NCBI RefSeq assembly: GCF_033115175.1
Contig: NC_084843.1
Coordinates: 59,498,474-59,562,473 of the forward strand
Source of the DNA: Lepus europaeus
Lineage: Eukaryota > Chordata > Mammalia > Lagomorpha > Leporidae
Direction of reading: 5' to 3'
DNA length: 64,000 nt
The translations under genes were made by a program, and so were the position numbers. The notes under the pieces are model-generated. The model did no database searches, had not been told where the DNA came from, and saw only the letters and a program-made list of their open reading frames with translations. Numbering within the stretch: position 1 is the stretch's first letter; each line of letters starts with the position of its first letter. This document shows positions 46,436-57,959 of this stretch, one piece after another.

Positions 46436-46770
46436 GGGGACTGGTGTTGTGGCACAGGGCATTAGGCCACCGACTTGTGATGCTGGCTGCCCATATCGGA
46501 GGGCCAGCTCGAGTCCTGGGTGCTCTGCTGCCTATCCAACTCCCTGCTAATGTGCCTAGTCAGCAGAAGAGGGTGGTCCCAGTGCCTGGGCCCCTGTCCC
46601 CCTTGTGGGAGACCCAGATGGGGTTCCTGGCTCCTGGCCTCCTCCTGGGCCAGACCTGGCTGTCACAGAGATTTGGGTAGTGAATCAACAGATGGAAGAC
46701 TTCTCTCTGTCTCTCAGTGTGGGTGTGTGTGTGAGACTCTGCCTTTGAAATAAATAAATGTTTTAAAAGA
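46436..46770 (+). repeat. CSINE
   Basis: GGGGACTGGTGTTGTGGCAC head to 'gaaataaataaatgtttt'. Confidence 0.8.
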
Positions 46771-46827
46771 TAAAGAATCTGCTGCACCAGGGAATAGAAT
46801 AATGAATGAGAAGGAGGGAACATACTT

Positions 46828-46925
46828 TTTCTAAGACATTTATTTATTTGAAAGAGTTACACACAGAGAGGAGAGGCAGAGAGATCATCTACCTGCTGGT
46901 TCACTCCCCAGATGGCTCCAAAGCA
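46828..46925 (-). repeat. CSINE 3' fragment
   Basis: Reverse: 'agacatttatttatttgaaagag ... tggttcactccccagatggc', then broken off. Confidence 0.7.
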
Positions 46926-47034
46926 GTGACCATCTAGCTGTGATCTGAGTGATGACCTGAGTGGTGGGATTGAGGAGAAGGAGACAAGGCATTAGGAAGA
47001 GATGAAACCAGAGCAGCAGTCAAGATCAATGGCA

Positions 47035-47390
47035 GTTGGCCGGCGCTGTGGCTTAACAGGCTAATCCTCCGCCTTGCGGTGCCGGCACACCGGGTTCTAG
47101 TCCCGGTTGGGACACCAGATTCTATCCCGGTTGCCCCTCTTCCAGGCCAGCTCTCTACTATGGCCCGGGAAGGCAGTGGAGGATGGCCCAAGTCCTTGGG
47201 CCCCGCACCCGCATGGGAGACCAGGAGGAAGCACCTGGCCCCTGGCTTCGGATAAGCGAGATGCGCCGGCTGCAGAGGCCATTGGAGGGTGAACCAATGG
47301 CAAAAAGGAAGACCTTTCTCTCTGTCTCTCTCTCTCTCACTATCCACTCTGCCTGTCAAAAAAAAGAGAAATAATAATACAATTAAAAAA
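47035..47390 (+). repeat. Young CSINE with target-site duplication
   Basis: GGCCGGCGCTGTGGCTTAAC head. AAGATCAATGGCA is found at 47,022-47,034 and again at 47,391-47,403. Confidence 0.9.
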
Positions 47391-47403
47391 AAGATCAATG
47401 GCA

Positions 47404-48377
47404 AAGGGCTCTGAAAGGCAGGATGTAGAGTCTGGACTTTTTTATCTAAGACCAATGAAAAGTCTGTTTAAGAGGAAAGTGTTCAAAATTGCCTTAAAAA
47501 TAAGCCATGTCCACAGCTTAGAGCCTACAGTGAGGTTTAGCAAGACTGGAGACAGAAAGGCCCATAAGCGTGCTGCTGTGGCACGGGTGGAAGAGGCCTT
47601 GGTGTCCTGGACATGGGTGGCACAGCGGAAGGCCAAGGCAGAGCTGTGCTCAAGGTGGAGTCGATGGATGGGTCACCGAGCGGGTGGAGGGGAGTCTAAG
47701 GGAGGTGAGGCTGGAGGAGGGTCGCCAGCCTGGCTGGAAGAGCCAACTGACTGCTGTGTCATTTGCTGAGTGGGTTTGTTGAGGTAGAGACACCGATAGC
47801 TCAAGCCCAATGGCAGTGTTACCTGCTGTGTAGCAACATCTGGACTTTGTTCAGGGCTCCTGCCTGTGCACACCTCTGCTGCTGGGCACCCAGCCCATCC
47901 TCCCCCTCTCAGAACCAGCCCTACCTGAGCTAAAATGGTCGTGGTCAACAGCGATGTGTTTTCAGGCATGGAAATGTGATGCCTTCCTGCGCAGTGTGAC
48001 GTGGAGGAGCTGGTGGGGAAGCTTTTCTTCCTCTCTGAAACAGTGTGCTTCGATGCTTGTTGGAAACCACAGGGGTGTCTGGGGCTGCAGGTTAGGGCCG
48101 CGTAGTCCAGCAGAAGCTGAGGAAGTCGAATCGCTAACGCGGCTGCAGCCCTCCCAGGTCATTTGCCTGGGAACCCAGCTGGCAAGCGGAGATCAGAAAG
48201 ATGGGAAAACGGAAACCACGGGAGTTCTTAAGAGCTCTTTGACCTTCTGACTGAACCTTGGAGCTACTTGACTTCTGAATTTTTATTGCCTTTGTTAACA
48301 AATTTCTTACAGCTTCAACCAGTTAAATTGGGCACTCCTCTTACCTGAAACAATAAGGATTTTTGGCTAAAACAGAA
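47404..48377. other. Intergenic unique sequence
   Basis: About 1 kb of ordinary composition. A plus-strand frame of 123 codons (47,398-47,769) starts inside the duplicated SINE flank; no domain is recognised. Confidence 0.5.
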
Positions 48378-48655
48378 ATGTTTTTCATTTTATTTGAAAG
48401 GCAGAGAGACAGAGATCTTCCATCTGCTGATTCCCTCCCCCAAATGCCTGCCACAGTCAGGAGGCTGGAATTCAAGCTGGGTCTCCAGCGAGAGTGGCAG
48501 GGACCCACGTACTTGAGCCATCACCTTCTACCTGCTGGGGTGCACATTAGCAGGAAGCTGGCTCAGAGCAGAGCAATCGGACTCACAGCAGGCTCTCCAA
48601 TAGGGGATGCGGGTATCCCACGCGGCGGCATAACGTACTATGCCAAGGTCCTGCT
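48378..48655 (-). repeat. Old CSINE
   Basis: Reverse: 'ttttcattttatttgaaaggcag ... gtactatgccaaggtcctgc'. Confidence 0.65.
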
Positions 48656-48689
48656 TCTCCACTTTATCTTCCTTTTAAAACACACACAT

Positions 48690-49022
48690 GGGGGCCAGTG
48701 CTGTGACGCAGCAGGTTAAAGCCACAGCCTGCAGGGCCAGCATCCATATGGCCCCCGGTTCGTGTCCCGGCTGGTCCGCTTCTGATCCGGCTCCTTGCTG
48801 TTGTGCCTGGGAAAGCACATGAAGAAGATGGCCAAAATCCTTGGGCCCTTCGCCCACATGGGAGACCCAGAAGCAGCTTCTGACTCCTAGCCTTGGCCTG
48901 GCCCAGCACTGGCTGTTGTGGCCATTTGGGGAGTGAACCAGTAGATGGAAGACCTCTCTCTGTGTCTCTCCTTCTCCCTCTCTCTAACTCTGCCTGTCAA
49001 ATAAACAAATAAATCTTTTAAA
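48690..49022 (+). repeat. CSINE
   Basis: GGGGGCCAGTGCTGTGACGC head; flanks AAAACACACACATG and AAAATACACACACG. Confidence 0.82.
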
Positions 49023-49029
49023 AATTAGT

Positions 49030-49365
49030 TTTAAAATACACACACGCATGCACATGTAACAAATCTGAGACAGCTGTGACACAGTGCATGCTACAATGGG
49101 GGTGAACATTGAAGACACACTTAGTGAACAAAAGGACAATTAATGTGCGAGTCCACTTACATGATGGCCTAAGATATTAAAGCCATGGGCACAAAGGTAG
49201 AGTGCTGGTTTCTGCAGCTGAGGGGAGGGGGAAGGTGAAGTTTTTCTTTAATGGATTTGGAGTTTTGGTTTGGAAAGATGAAAAAAGTTCTGTAGCTGAG
49301 TGGTGCTCCTAGCTAAACAATGTGAGTGTAGATGATGCCGTGGAACTGTACGCGTACAAATGAGT
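49030..49365 (+). mobile_element. Old L1 3' end
   Basis: 'gacacagtgcatgctacaatgg ... gtgtagatgatgccgtggaactgtacgc' follows the end of old L1 copies. Highly diverged. Confidence 0.5.
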
Positions 49366-49367
49366 AA

Positions 49368-49720
49368 GGGGCCTGGCACTGTGGCGCGGGACATTAAGCT
49401 GCTGCTTGCAACACCTGCATCCCATATCACAGTGTCAGTTTGAGTCCTGGCTGTTCCACTTCCAATCCAGCTTCCTGCTAGTGTACCTGGACAAGCAGTG
49501 GATAATGGCCCAGCTGCTTGGGCCCCTGCCTCCCACGTAGGAGACCAGGATGGAGTTCTTGGCTCCTGGTTTTGGCCTGGCCCAGCCTTGGCTGCTGCAG
49601 TCATTTGGGGAGTGAACCAGTGGATGGAAGATCTCTCTTTCCCTCTGTCTCTCTCTCCTTCTTTCCCTCTTTGTCACTCTGCTGCATTTAAAATAAATAA
49701 ATAAGTAAATAAATCTGTAA
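49368..49720 (+). repeat. CSINE
   Basis: GGGGCCTGGCACTGTGGCGC head, (AAAT)n tail. Confidence 0.8.
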
Positions 49721-50608
49721 AAGTTAAGATGATAAAAATATATACAAATATGTCTCTTGAAAAATAACAAAGGTCAAGACACCTGTAGTTGTTACTCCAG
49801 AATTTGTACATAGGGTATATAGCTTAAGTCAACCAAACACAGAAGGGCTTTAATGCAGGGAATTTCTCAATTGGTAAGAGAAGAACTAAGAAGCCAAATA
49901 GAGATTATCCGGGTGGAGCAGGGAGCTCTGTGCAGAAGGGTGGGGGCTACCCTTATCCACAGCTGTCTCTGGGTTTCCCACACAGCTGGCCCATGGGCAT
50001 CTCATCGTCATGCTTCCTGAATGAGCCCCTCACCTCACCCCTCCCTTGTAGTCAACAGTGCCATATCTGCCAGGCCAGCCAAGCTGGAAGTTCCTCCAGG
50101 CTCCCCGTGGTTGGCCTGTGTGGTGGCCGCTAATGAGTTGCCTACCCAACACCTGCTCTCGCTCCCATTCCCCTTCCTGTTGGGCCCCTGCTGTCTTCAG
50201 ATGGGTATCCACCGCACCGCGCGGCCACGCGCTGCCATCCTCAGCCCCAGGAGAGCGCACCGATTTCTCCACGTTCATCACAGTGCTTCCATTCCTCTGG
50301 CCGTGATCGGTTTTGCCGTGGGTCTGAACATAACTCTGGCCAAAGCAGGGCAAGGGGAACTGGGACGGAGGCTTCTGGGGAAGATTCTCCTGCTTCTATG
50401 AGAGACACTGGAAGAGGTCATCTCTTCTGCTGGACGTTTTCATAGAATTTGCCAACCACTGCCTGATAGCCTGGAGGACAAGTAGTCCCTGGGTAATCCT
50501 GAGGCACCCGAGGTGAAGATGCAAAGTGAGAAAAGCTTGACTCTTGATGACATCATTGCACCGCTACACTAACCAACCCTGGAGCTTCCCTGGCTTTGTT
50601 GTTGCTAT
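49721..50608. other. Intergenic unique sequence
   Basis: Nothing recognised; a moderately GC-rich block at 49,960-50,400. Confidence 0.5.
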
Positions 50609-50878
50609 TGTTTTATTTATTTATTTATTAAAGATTTATGTATTTATTTATTTGAAAGGCAGAGTTAGAGAGAGAGATATCTTCCATCCACTGGCTCACT
50701 ACCCAGATGGCCACAACGGCCAGCACTAGGCCAGGCCAAAGCCAGAAGCCAGGAACTTCTTCCAGGTCTCCCATATGGATGCAGGGGCCCAAGCACTTGG
50801 GCCCCATCTACCACTGCTTTCCCAGGTGCATTAGCAGGGAGCTGGATTGGAAATGGAGCAGCGGGGACTTAAAAAGAT
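50609..50878 (-). repeat. CSINE, 5' end lost
   Basis: Reverse copy with (TTTA)n tail; stops at 'gagcagcggggacttaaaaag' before the tRNA-like head. Confidence 0.78.
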
Positions 50879-50879
50879 A

Positions 50880-52160
50880 TAGTTTAGTCTCATTGTAGGA
50901 TAGGATTGTATTAAAATTTATAACCTAGGAGTGATTCTAAATGATGTTCTAGGGATTTCTCTCATTCAAATGATAATGGAAATTACTATCAAAAGTGAAG
51001 TCTCCAGTGTATTTTCATACTGCTCTCTGTAAATGAATTAGTAATAGAGATACAGGTTTTATCAAAAGCTCTAAGGAACAAGCTCCCATACACATCCCTC
51101 CTACATGTAAAATGTCATGTTGTGACATGTACATTTACGTGAATGCAAAATGCATGTAAATGAAAATGTCACCCAGAGATAAAGAAATACTTTTTAGAAT
51201 TAAAAAAGGCATACTGCAGCCCACAGAGCCCAGCATTCTGTTTTGGTTTCACGACTTTGGAATCGTGCAGACCTTAAGGCCGTAGCTCTGTGTGCGAGGC
51301 GAGACTGCCGCATGTCGTCGGTGGCTGCGAGCCCCTGGCTGCCTTTGTTAAGGGGGTGGCTCTCGTGCCCGAAAACTTTCCACTCACGATGAGGATGCAA
51401 AAGGGGGAAAGGCACAGTTAAACACCAGCCAAGTCTTCCGTGGTGAGTTTATTTTCCATACTGTGTAGCCTAGGTAACAGGATCCTCCTCCAAAGACAGG
51501 GGAGAGAAGAGCACAAGGGAGGGAATTATAGCCACTGGAGGCCGGTTCCAAGGACCACTGGACAGCACGGCGTATAAACACGACTCCCCCCACGAAAGCG
51601 TCCTCACTGGGGGTGGGTACAGCACATGAACGGAGGTCGCTGGCTCACTGAAAGAACTGGGACTTGTCCACAAAGGACAGCGGGGAGGGAGAGGGCGGGA
51701 TCGCTCCTCAAACACCGGTGATTTACCTCTACCGCTGGCCGTGTAACAGACTCGTTCCCCCAAGGCCCTGCGCTTGGGTTTTTCCACCCACAGCAACTTG
51801 GTTGTTTGCACATGACAACGGCAGCATTTGTGGGTGACAAGCTTCCCGGGCCTGGCCCTCGCAGCTAGCGGGGAACACAAACAACGCCGGCAGGACACCA
51901 GTGCCCATTCAGTATCCTTTGCCCCTGACCTGCCTGCAGGGGCTGTCCTGAGGGCTTGCTGAGGCTCTGCCTTGGCGTCCCGCTGCTGCTGTTGCTTCCG
52001 TCTCCAATCGTAGGAAGCCACTGAAGGCGATAGAGACACACCTGGTGGCCAGCCGTCTGGCGCCTGTGGCTGAGGCTGGCACTGTTTTACACCGAGCCTC
52101 CATTTCCCAAGTGCAGGAAGGAGAGGCCACAGCTGTGTAGGGAAGTGACAAAACACTGGG
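50880..52160. other. Intergenic unique sequence with a long open frame
   Basis: Repeat-free. A minus-strand frame of 228 codons runs 52,156-51,470: Gln/Arg-rich N-terminal part, a Cys cluster (CCRC) mid-way, Ser/Pro-rich end. It has no recognised domain, no clear Kozak context and no known gene at this place in other mammals. Listed as a curiosity, not as a gene. Confidence 0.35.
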
Positions 52161-52164
52161 CTTC

Positions 52165-52400
52165 AGCTCTGCGGCTCAGCTTTAGCACCCCTCGTTATGT
52201 GACCTCCAGTAACTTCTTTGAGCATTGTTTTTCCCGTATCTGATAGGGGAATAACAACAAATACTTGTTTCATTACTTCATTCATTCATTTGTTCAGCAG
52301 GATTTGAGGGTCTCCCACGCGTCAGGCAGTATCCTGGATCAGTGTCCACAGAGGGGAGTGATGAGCACAGAGCTGGGGGCCCATTGTGAGGACTAACAGA
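52165..52400 (+). repeat. MIR SINE
   Basis: 'gttatgtgacctccagtaacttctttgagc ... gataggggaataacaacaaatac' is the MIR core; limits approximate. Confidence 0.55.
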
Positions 52401-52689
52401 CCCAAAGCACCCAGGAGCATGCCTGACTTTTACTGGGCTTTCAGTCAATGTTTTGAGTTGATCATAAAACTAATTATCTACGTTCAGCAACATTTTGAGA
52501 CATGGGAAAGCCTTTTTCATTGATCTGCTCCTACCTCAGCACTCTTGCACATGATGCTGTCTCTGGCTCGTTCTTTCCCTCACTGTTGATACGGCTTCCG
52601 ATCTCACGTCATTCAGAGCTCAATTCATATGTTACCTCCTCAGAGAGGCCATTCCTAACCACCTAGTAAAATAGTCTTGCCACTCTATG

Positions 52690-52827
52690 ATGCTGTGTCC
52701 TCTTTGATATAGCAATAGCCAATGAGTATGTGAAAAGATGCCCACTGTCACAGTCATTGGGGAAACTTTTTTTTTTTTAAAGATTTATTTTATTTATTTG
52801 AAAGAATTACAGAGAATCAGAGGCAGA

Positions 52828-52874
<47 letters not shown>

Positions 52875-53740
52875 GTTCTATCCACTGGTTCACTCCCTAA
52901 ATGACTGCAATGGCCAGAGCTGAGCTGATCCAAAGCCAGGAGCCAGGAGCTTCTTTCGGGTCTCCCACACAGGTGCAGGGGCCCAACGACTTGGGCCTTC
53001 TGTTGCTGCTTTCCCAGGCCATAGCAGAGAGCTGGATCGGAGGTGAAGCAGCTGGGACTCAAACCAACACCCATATGGGATGCCAGCACTGCGGGCCAGG
53101 GCTTTAACGTGCTGCACCACAGTGCCGGCCCCAGTCAGGGAAACTTTAAAGATGGATACTGCTAAGTGTTGGCAAGGATGTGGAGCAACTGGGATTCTTG
53201 TACACAGGATGCCAAATGGCACAGCAGCTTTGGACGATGCTTTGGCAGTTTCTGCATTCAAACTACACACTTACCGTGCAGTTCAGCAACCCTGCTCCTC
53301 ATAGCATTGAAACCATAGATATGCCTAAAGGACTTGGTGGGATGTTCATGGCAGCATCATTCATAATAGTCTAAAACTGGACACAACGCAAATGTCCGTC
53401 AGTTGAGGACTAGATAGACAGAATGTGATATAGCCACTCCAGGGAATACTGCTAGCAATAAAAAGGAACGGACAACTGATACACACGCCGTCAGACACCC
53501 TGAAATCACATGCACGTTTCAGAGCATGAAATCCGAGGGGTAGTGTTCTGGGAGCAGGAGTGGAAAGAGTGGCTTCACCACAAATTGGCACAAGAGAACT
53601 TCTTAGGGTAATGAAAATCTCTTGGTGGTGGTCACAAAGCTGTATCCAGTTGCTAACAGTCTCCGAACTGCATACTTAAGATAGGTGAATTTTATCCTGT
53701 ACAAATTATACCCCAGTGAAGCCGCTACAAAAATTTTAAA
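52690..53740 (+). mobile_element. Old L1 3' end split by a SINE
   Basis: 'gccaatgagtatgtgaaaagatgcc' before and 'gttggcaaggatgtggagcaac', 'gtctaaaactggacacaacgc', 'tatagccactccagggaata' after the SINE follow L1 ORF2 end and 3' UTR order. The ends 'attggggaaacttt' (left) and 'gtcagggaaacttt' (right) mark the SINE's target-site duplication. Confidence 0.75.
52776..53132 (-). repeat. CSINE with expanded (GA)n tract
   Basis: Full reverse copy inside L1. Its CT-rich section has grown to an almost pure (GA)n run at about 52,827-52,872. Confidence 0.85.
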
Positions 53741-54879
53741 TACATAGGTCTATATGCCCAGAAAGTGACTCTGTTCTTCTAATCTCTTGGGGTGAGACTT
53801 GGGTGCTTTCCATTTTGCTAGTCTTTGCTTATCTAAATTTTGTAAACTTTCCCCGATGATCGTGTAGTGCTTTCCTAAGGGGGATGGGAACCAACAATCA
53901 ACAAGAAGTTCAGTATTGATTCAACATTGTGTGCTTGTAAAGAAGCCCATTTGGGTCACCTCCTTCTCATCTGTCTTTGCTCGGTGGCACTTCGGAGAGG
54001 TGAGCTGAGGGAACCGCGCAGACAGGCACGGAGCTCAATAGCCATGCTGTGTGCATTGGCCTTGGGTTTGGCTCTGACCTTCAGTCCTGCATGAATGCAC
54101 AGTAGATCAGCGATAGGGGGGCTCACGTCCTCCTTGGCCACTCCACCCTCCATTCCAACCCCAAGCAACTCCAGCATCTTCCCAGCTCCAAGAGAAAGTC
54201 CTGGGCACAGGGCTGGGCAGACTGTGGTCTGCAGGGGCAGGGCCGGGCACCCGCCTCCAGCTCGCATTGGTCTGCTGGGAGCCGCGTGTTCTTGGTGAAG
54301 TCAAGAGGCCATTCATCCATGGTGCCCACAGCGATGGCTGCTCACGTTGCACCCGGCCCTGCAGGGCATGAGTCCCTCCAAGAGTCCCTCCGGGGCGCAG
54401 GCACCCGTTGTCAGCAGGCCTCTGGCCCTTTTCCCCATCACGCATCCAGTCCCTCTCCGAACTTTCCGCCTGCAAGAGGGCAGTCACCTTAGGAGACCCA
54501 ACCGACGCCCTAGGCAGAGGATGGCACATAGGGAGAAGTCCACATGGCTTGTGAATGCCTTGGTGGCTCACAGGAATCCGGCGAGGATAATAAAGCCACA
54601 ATTATAAAGCCAGCTGTCCCCCTGTGGGGGACAGTGTTCCAGCCACTCTAGAGAGGAAGGGAAGCCCTGCAGAGGCCCAGAGCAGGTGGGATGGGTGCAG
54701 AGCTGTGAGACAAATACAGCTGTCCTCCGAGTGGCTGCTTTGTCACCCAAAATGCAAGGGTGGGAAGGATCCCAGGCCCCCAGCCTGGGGTCTGTGTCCT
54801 TAGGAGTCACACAGGAACTACTTCAGGAGCTACTTCCAGCCCTACCAGCTCCGCGGATTGCTCACAAGAGCTACAAAGT
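53741..54879. other. Intergenic unique sequence
   Basis: GC-moderate, no repeats recognised. Open frames on both strands overlap each other (for example 54,107-54,601 minus, 164 codons), with no recognisable product. Confidence 0.45.
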
Positions 54880-55265
54880 GGAAACAATGCCCAATGTCCA
54901 TTGACAGAGGAACGGCTAAACACACTGTGGACCGTACACACAGTGGAATAGTGCAGAGCCTTACAGGGAGGGAATTCAGACCCACGCTGCAACATGGATG
55001 AACCACGTGAACAAAACCGGCCCCAAAGGGGAAATACTGCATGACTCCACTCGTGCGAGGCGCCTGCAGCTGTCACATTCAGGGACAGAAAGCAGAATGC
55101 TGGTTGCCAGGGCCAGGGAGGAAGGGGATCATGGGAGCTCTTATTCAACAGGCTCAGAGCTGCAGTTTGAGATGGTAAGGTTGTGGAGACGGACGGTGGT
55201 GATGCTTTCACAGCAATGTGAAAGTCTTTAATGCCACTACGCTGTGCTTAAAAATGGCTAAAGTA
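54880..55265 (+). mobile_element. Old L1 3' end
   Basis: 'atgcccaatgtccattgacagagg', 'aacatggatgaaccacgtg', 'gaatgctggttgccaggg' and 'acagtttacattgtata' follow L1 3' UTR order. Confidence 0.7.
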
Positions 55266-55395
55266 GTACAGTTTACATTGTATAATCTGGCCACGCACAC
55301 AAACAAACAAACAAGGCTATGTGATTTCATGAAAGCATCAATCATGCCTGTTATCATTCAGATCAAGTTTCTAAACAAGCAGGGAGAGCATGTGA

Positions 55396-55735
55396 TTTTT
55401 TTTTTTTTTTTTTTTTTTTTTTACAGGCAGAGTGGACAGTGAGAGAGAAAGACAGAGAGAGAGGTCTTCCTTTACTGTTGGTTCACCCTCCAATGGCCAC
55501 TGTGGCCGGTGCACCGCGCTGATCCAAAGCCAGGAGCCAGATGCTTCTCCTGGTCTCCCATGCGGGTGCAGGGCCCAAGCACTTGGGCCATCCTCCACTG
55601 CACTCCCGGGCCATAGCAGAGAGCTGGCCTGGAAGAGGAGCAACTGGGACAGAATCCGGCGCCCCAACTGGGACTAGAACCCGGTGTGCCGGTGCCGCAG
55701 GCGGAGGATTAGCCCAGTGAGCCGCGGTGCTGGCC
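55396..55735 (-). repeat. Young CSINE
   Basis: Reverse copy with a 26-base T-run and 'gagccgcggtgctggcc' end. Flanks CATGTGA / CATGACT. Confidence 0.88.
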
Positions 55736-55740
55736 ATGAC

Positions 55741-55807
55741 TTTTTTTTTTTTTTTAAGATCTATTTATTTATTCGAAAGTCAGAGTTACACAGAGAGAGG
55801 AAGAGAC
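55741..55807 (-). repeat. CSINE 3' tail, inverted against the next copy
   Basis: Reverse 3' end only ('aagatctatttatttattcgaaagtc ... gaggaagagacag'). It is joined directly to a forward CSINE lacking its first 30 bases. Confidence 0.7.
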
Positions 55808-56118
55808 AGCAGGTAGAGCTGCTGCTGCAGTGCCAGCATCCTATATGGGTACTGGTTCATGTCCCGGCAGCTCCACTTCCGATCCAGCTCCCTGCTAATG
55901 GCCTGGGAAGAGCAGTGGAAGATGGCCCAAGTGCTTTTGCCTCTGCCACCCACATGGGAGACCTGGAAGAAGCTCCTGGCTCCTGGCTCCTGGCTTTGGC
56001 CTGACCTAACCCTGGTCATGTGGCCATCTGGGGAGTGAACCAGTGGATGGAAGATCTCTGTCTCTCTCTCCCTCTCTCTCTAACTCTGACTTTCAAATAA
56101 ATAAATAAATCTTTAAAC
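55808..56118 (+). repeat. CSINE lacking its head
   Basis: Begins 'caggtagagctgctgctgcagtgcc', runs to 'tttcaaataaataaataaatc', followed by a short (CA)n at 56,118-56,129. Confidence 0.8.
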
Positions 56119-56129
56119 ACACACACACA

Positions 56130-57959
56130 AAATAACAACACAGTGAATGGTGATCTAGGTAGGATTTTTTTGGCAGTCACACCTGTCACACATGGTATCT
56201 TAAGGGGAAAAAGGGAGTCCCAGTGGGAAGGTTGGTGGGGTTGAGTGCCTTGGCATCCCTCCCTCTCCCCCAGGAGCTATGATTTTGTGCGGGGGGAGGC
56301 CAGGCTACAAGAGAGACACACAGCCAGACAGGAGAAAACAGACCATGTCTCCAGCAGACCTCATCCGGCCGCAGGCCAGACCTGTGGGGGTGAGAGAGAG
56401 TCCTTTCTCTGGCCTGTTCTTAGGGTGAGGAATCAGAATTATTCAAACAGCTGGGGGCTGTTGCCGCCTGTGTGGCACAGGACACCATACAGCACCAGCA
56501 AACTCCACTGAGACTCATCCAGACTCCCAGCATGACACAGGGCCACGGCAGAGCTGGGCAGGGCACCTGGCACACGGGAACAGCCATCACACACAGAACA
56601 GCGTAAGCCAGGAACTGCAAGAGTACACACAACAGACTCCAATTTCCCAGACCAAGAACTCAGGCTCCGAGACTCACGTTCAGTGAGTGTTCTGGTTCAC
56701 CCTCGGGCAGAAAACCTTCCAGCTCTCCTCCTTGCCTTGCCCTGCACCACCATCCTAGAAAGGCTGGGTGTGCTGTGGGCAGAGCAATCACAAGAGGAAT
56801 TTTCACCCAAATCCTGTCCCCCGTGACCCTGTGGCTTTGTGAAATGGCAATCACAGTGTCTCCGTCATCATCTGTGTGAAGCAGATCAGACGGCATCGAG
56901 GGCCACGTTTGCACATGTGTAACTGCTTAGGAATTTGCTTCTGCTAAGACACCCAGGACTTAGAGTAAACAGGGTTATGTCATTATGTGTGGATTAAGGA
57001 AGCAATCAGAGCCCCAGAGCCCTGCAGATGTTTGGGGCAGATGTTTGAGGATGGTTCAGGGCAGTCCTGTCTCCTGGAGAGGAGCCTCATTTCCAGACAG
57101 CTGGGGAAAGCAGCAAGAGGTCTCACTGCTTTGTAAGGTGTGTGAGTCACCCAGGCTGGGGGGCTGGTTAGAGTTCCTCCTCTGGGAGTCCCAAGGAGCC
57201 ACCCCAGCTACAGCTGCAGCTGGCCAACTTCTCCCTCACAGTCTCGGGGCATCCAAGGGGGTGGGAAGTGGTACTGGGTATAGGACACCTGTAATGTGGC
57301 CCTGCCTGGGCTGGGGTGGGAGCCGTGGGAGAGAGACCCCTTCTCCCTCCCCTAGGCTCAGACCCAGAGTCCCTGTGCCTGAAGCAGCTCCCCGAGGGCT
57401 CGTTCTGAGGTTGCTCAATTGTGGTATCCTGGAAGACAATGGCCCTGCACACTTCTTGAAACAAACAAGATACATCAGAGCTAGCAAGAGGGGTGTACCG
57501 TGTCCTCCCAGGCTCAGGGTCAAGGACAGTGGCTTCACTGACAGAACATAAGGGAACACAGGACAAGGACCCACGGATGGCAGGACAGGCTGGCTTGGCT
57601 GTCTAGAGCGGCCTCGTTAGCATTGATCCATACCACTGGGCTCCACCTTGGCGGGCCCTCTTGGAGACGGCTGGAGATGGCAGAAATCATGCAAGCATTG
57701 GTGTGGCAGGCAGACAGGCCTGCAGGAGATTTCCAGCTGAGAAGCCACAGTGCTGAGAGGCTGTGGAGGCTCCCGGGGGAGGACGGTTCAGGGAGCGCGG
57801 GTTCCTTGCCCTGCCCCTGACTCGCCTCCCTCTGAGGGTGAGACTTCAAAGGCAGCCCCAAGCAGCTGCCCACGCCCCGTGGTATCCTCTCTCCTAATGC
57901 CCCACCTGGCTGCTAGCAGTGATCACCCTTCCAGGCGGGGCCCACCCTCCCCGGCCACC
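56130..57959 (-). other. NPFFR1: NPFFR1 3' UTR and flanking sequence
   Basis: Unique, repeat-free sequence after the NPFFR1 stop in transcription order. I see no canonical AATAAA on the minus strand in 56,130-57,959, so the 3' end of the transcript cannot be placed. It may use a variant signal or reach further left. Confidence 0.4.
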
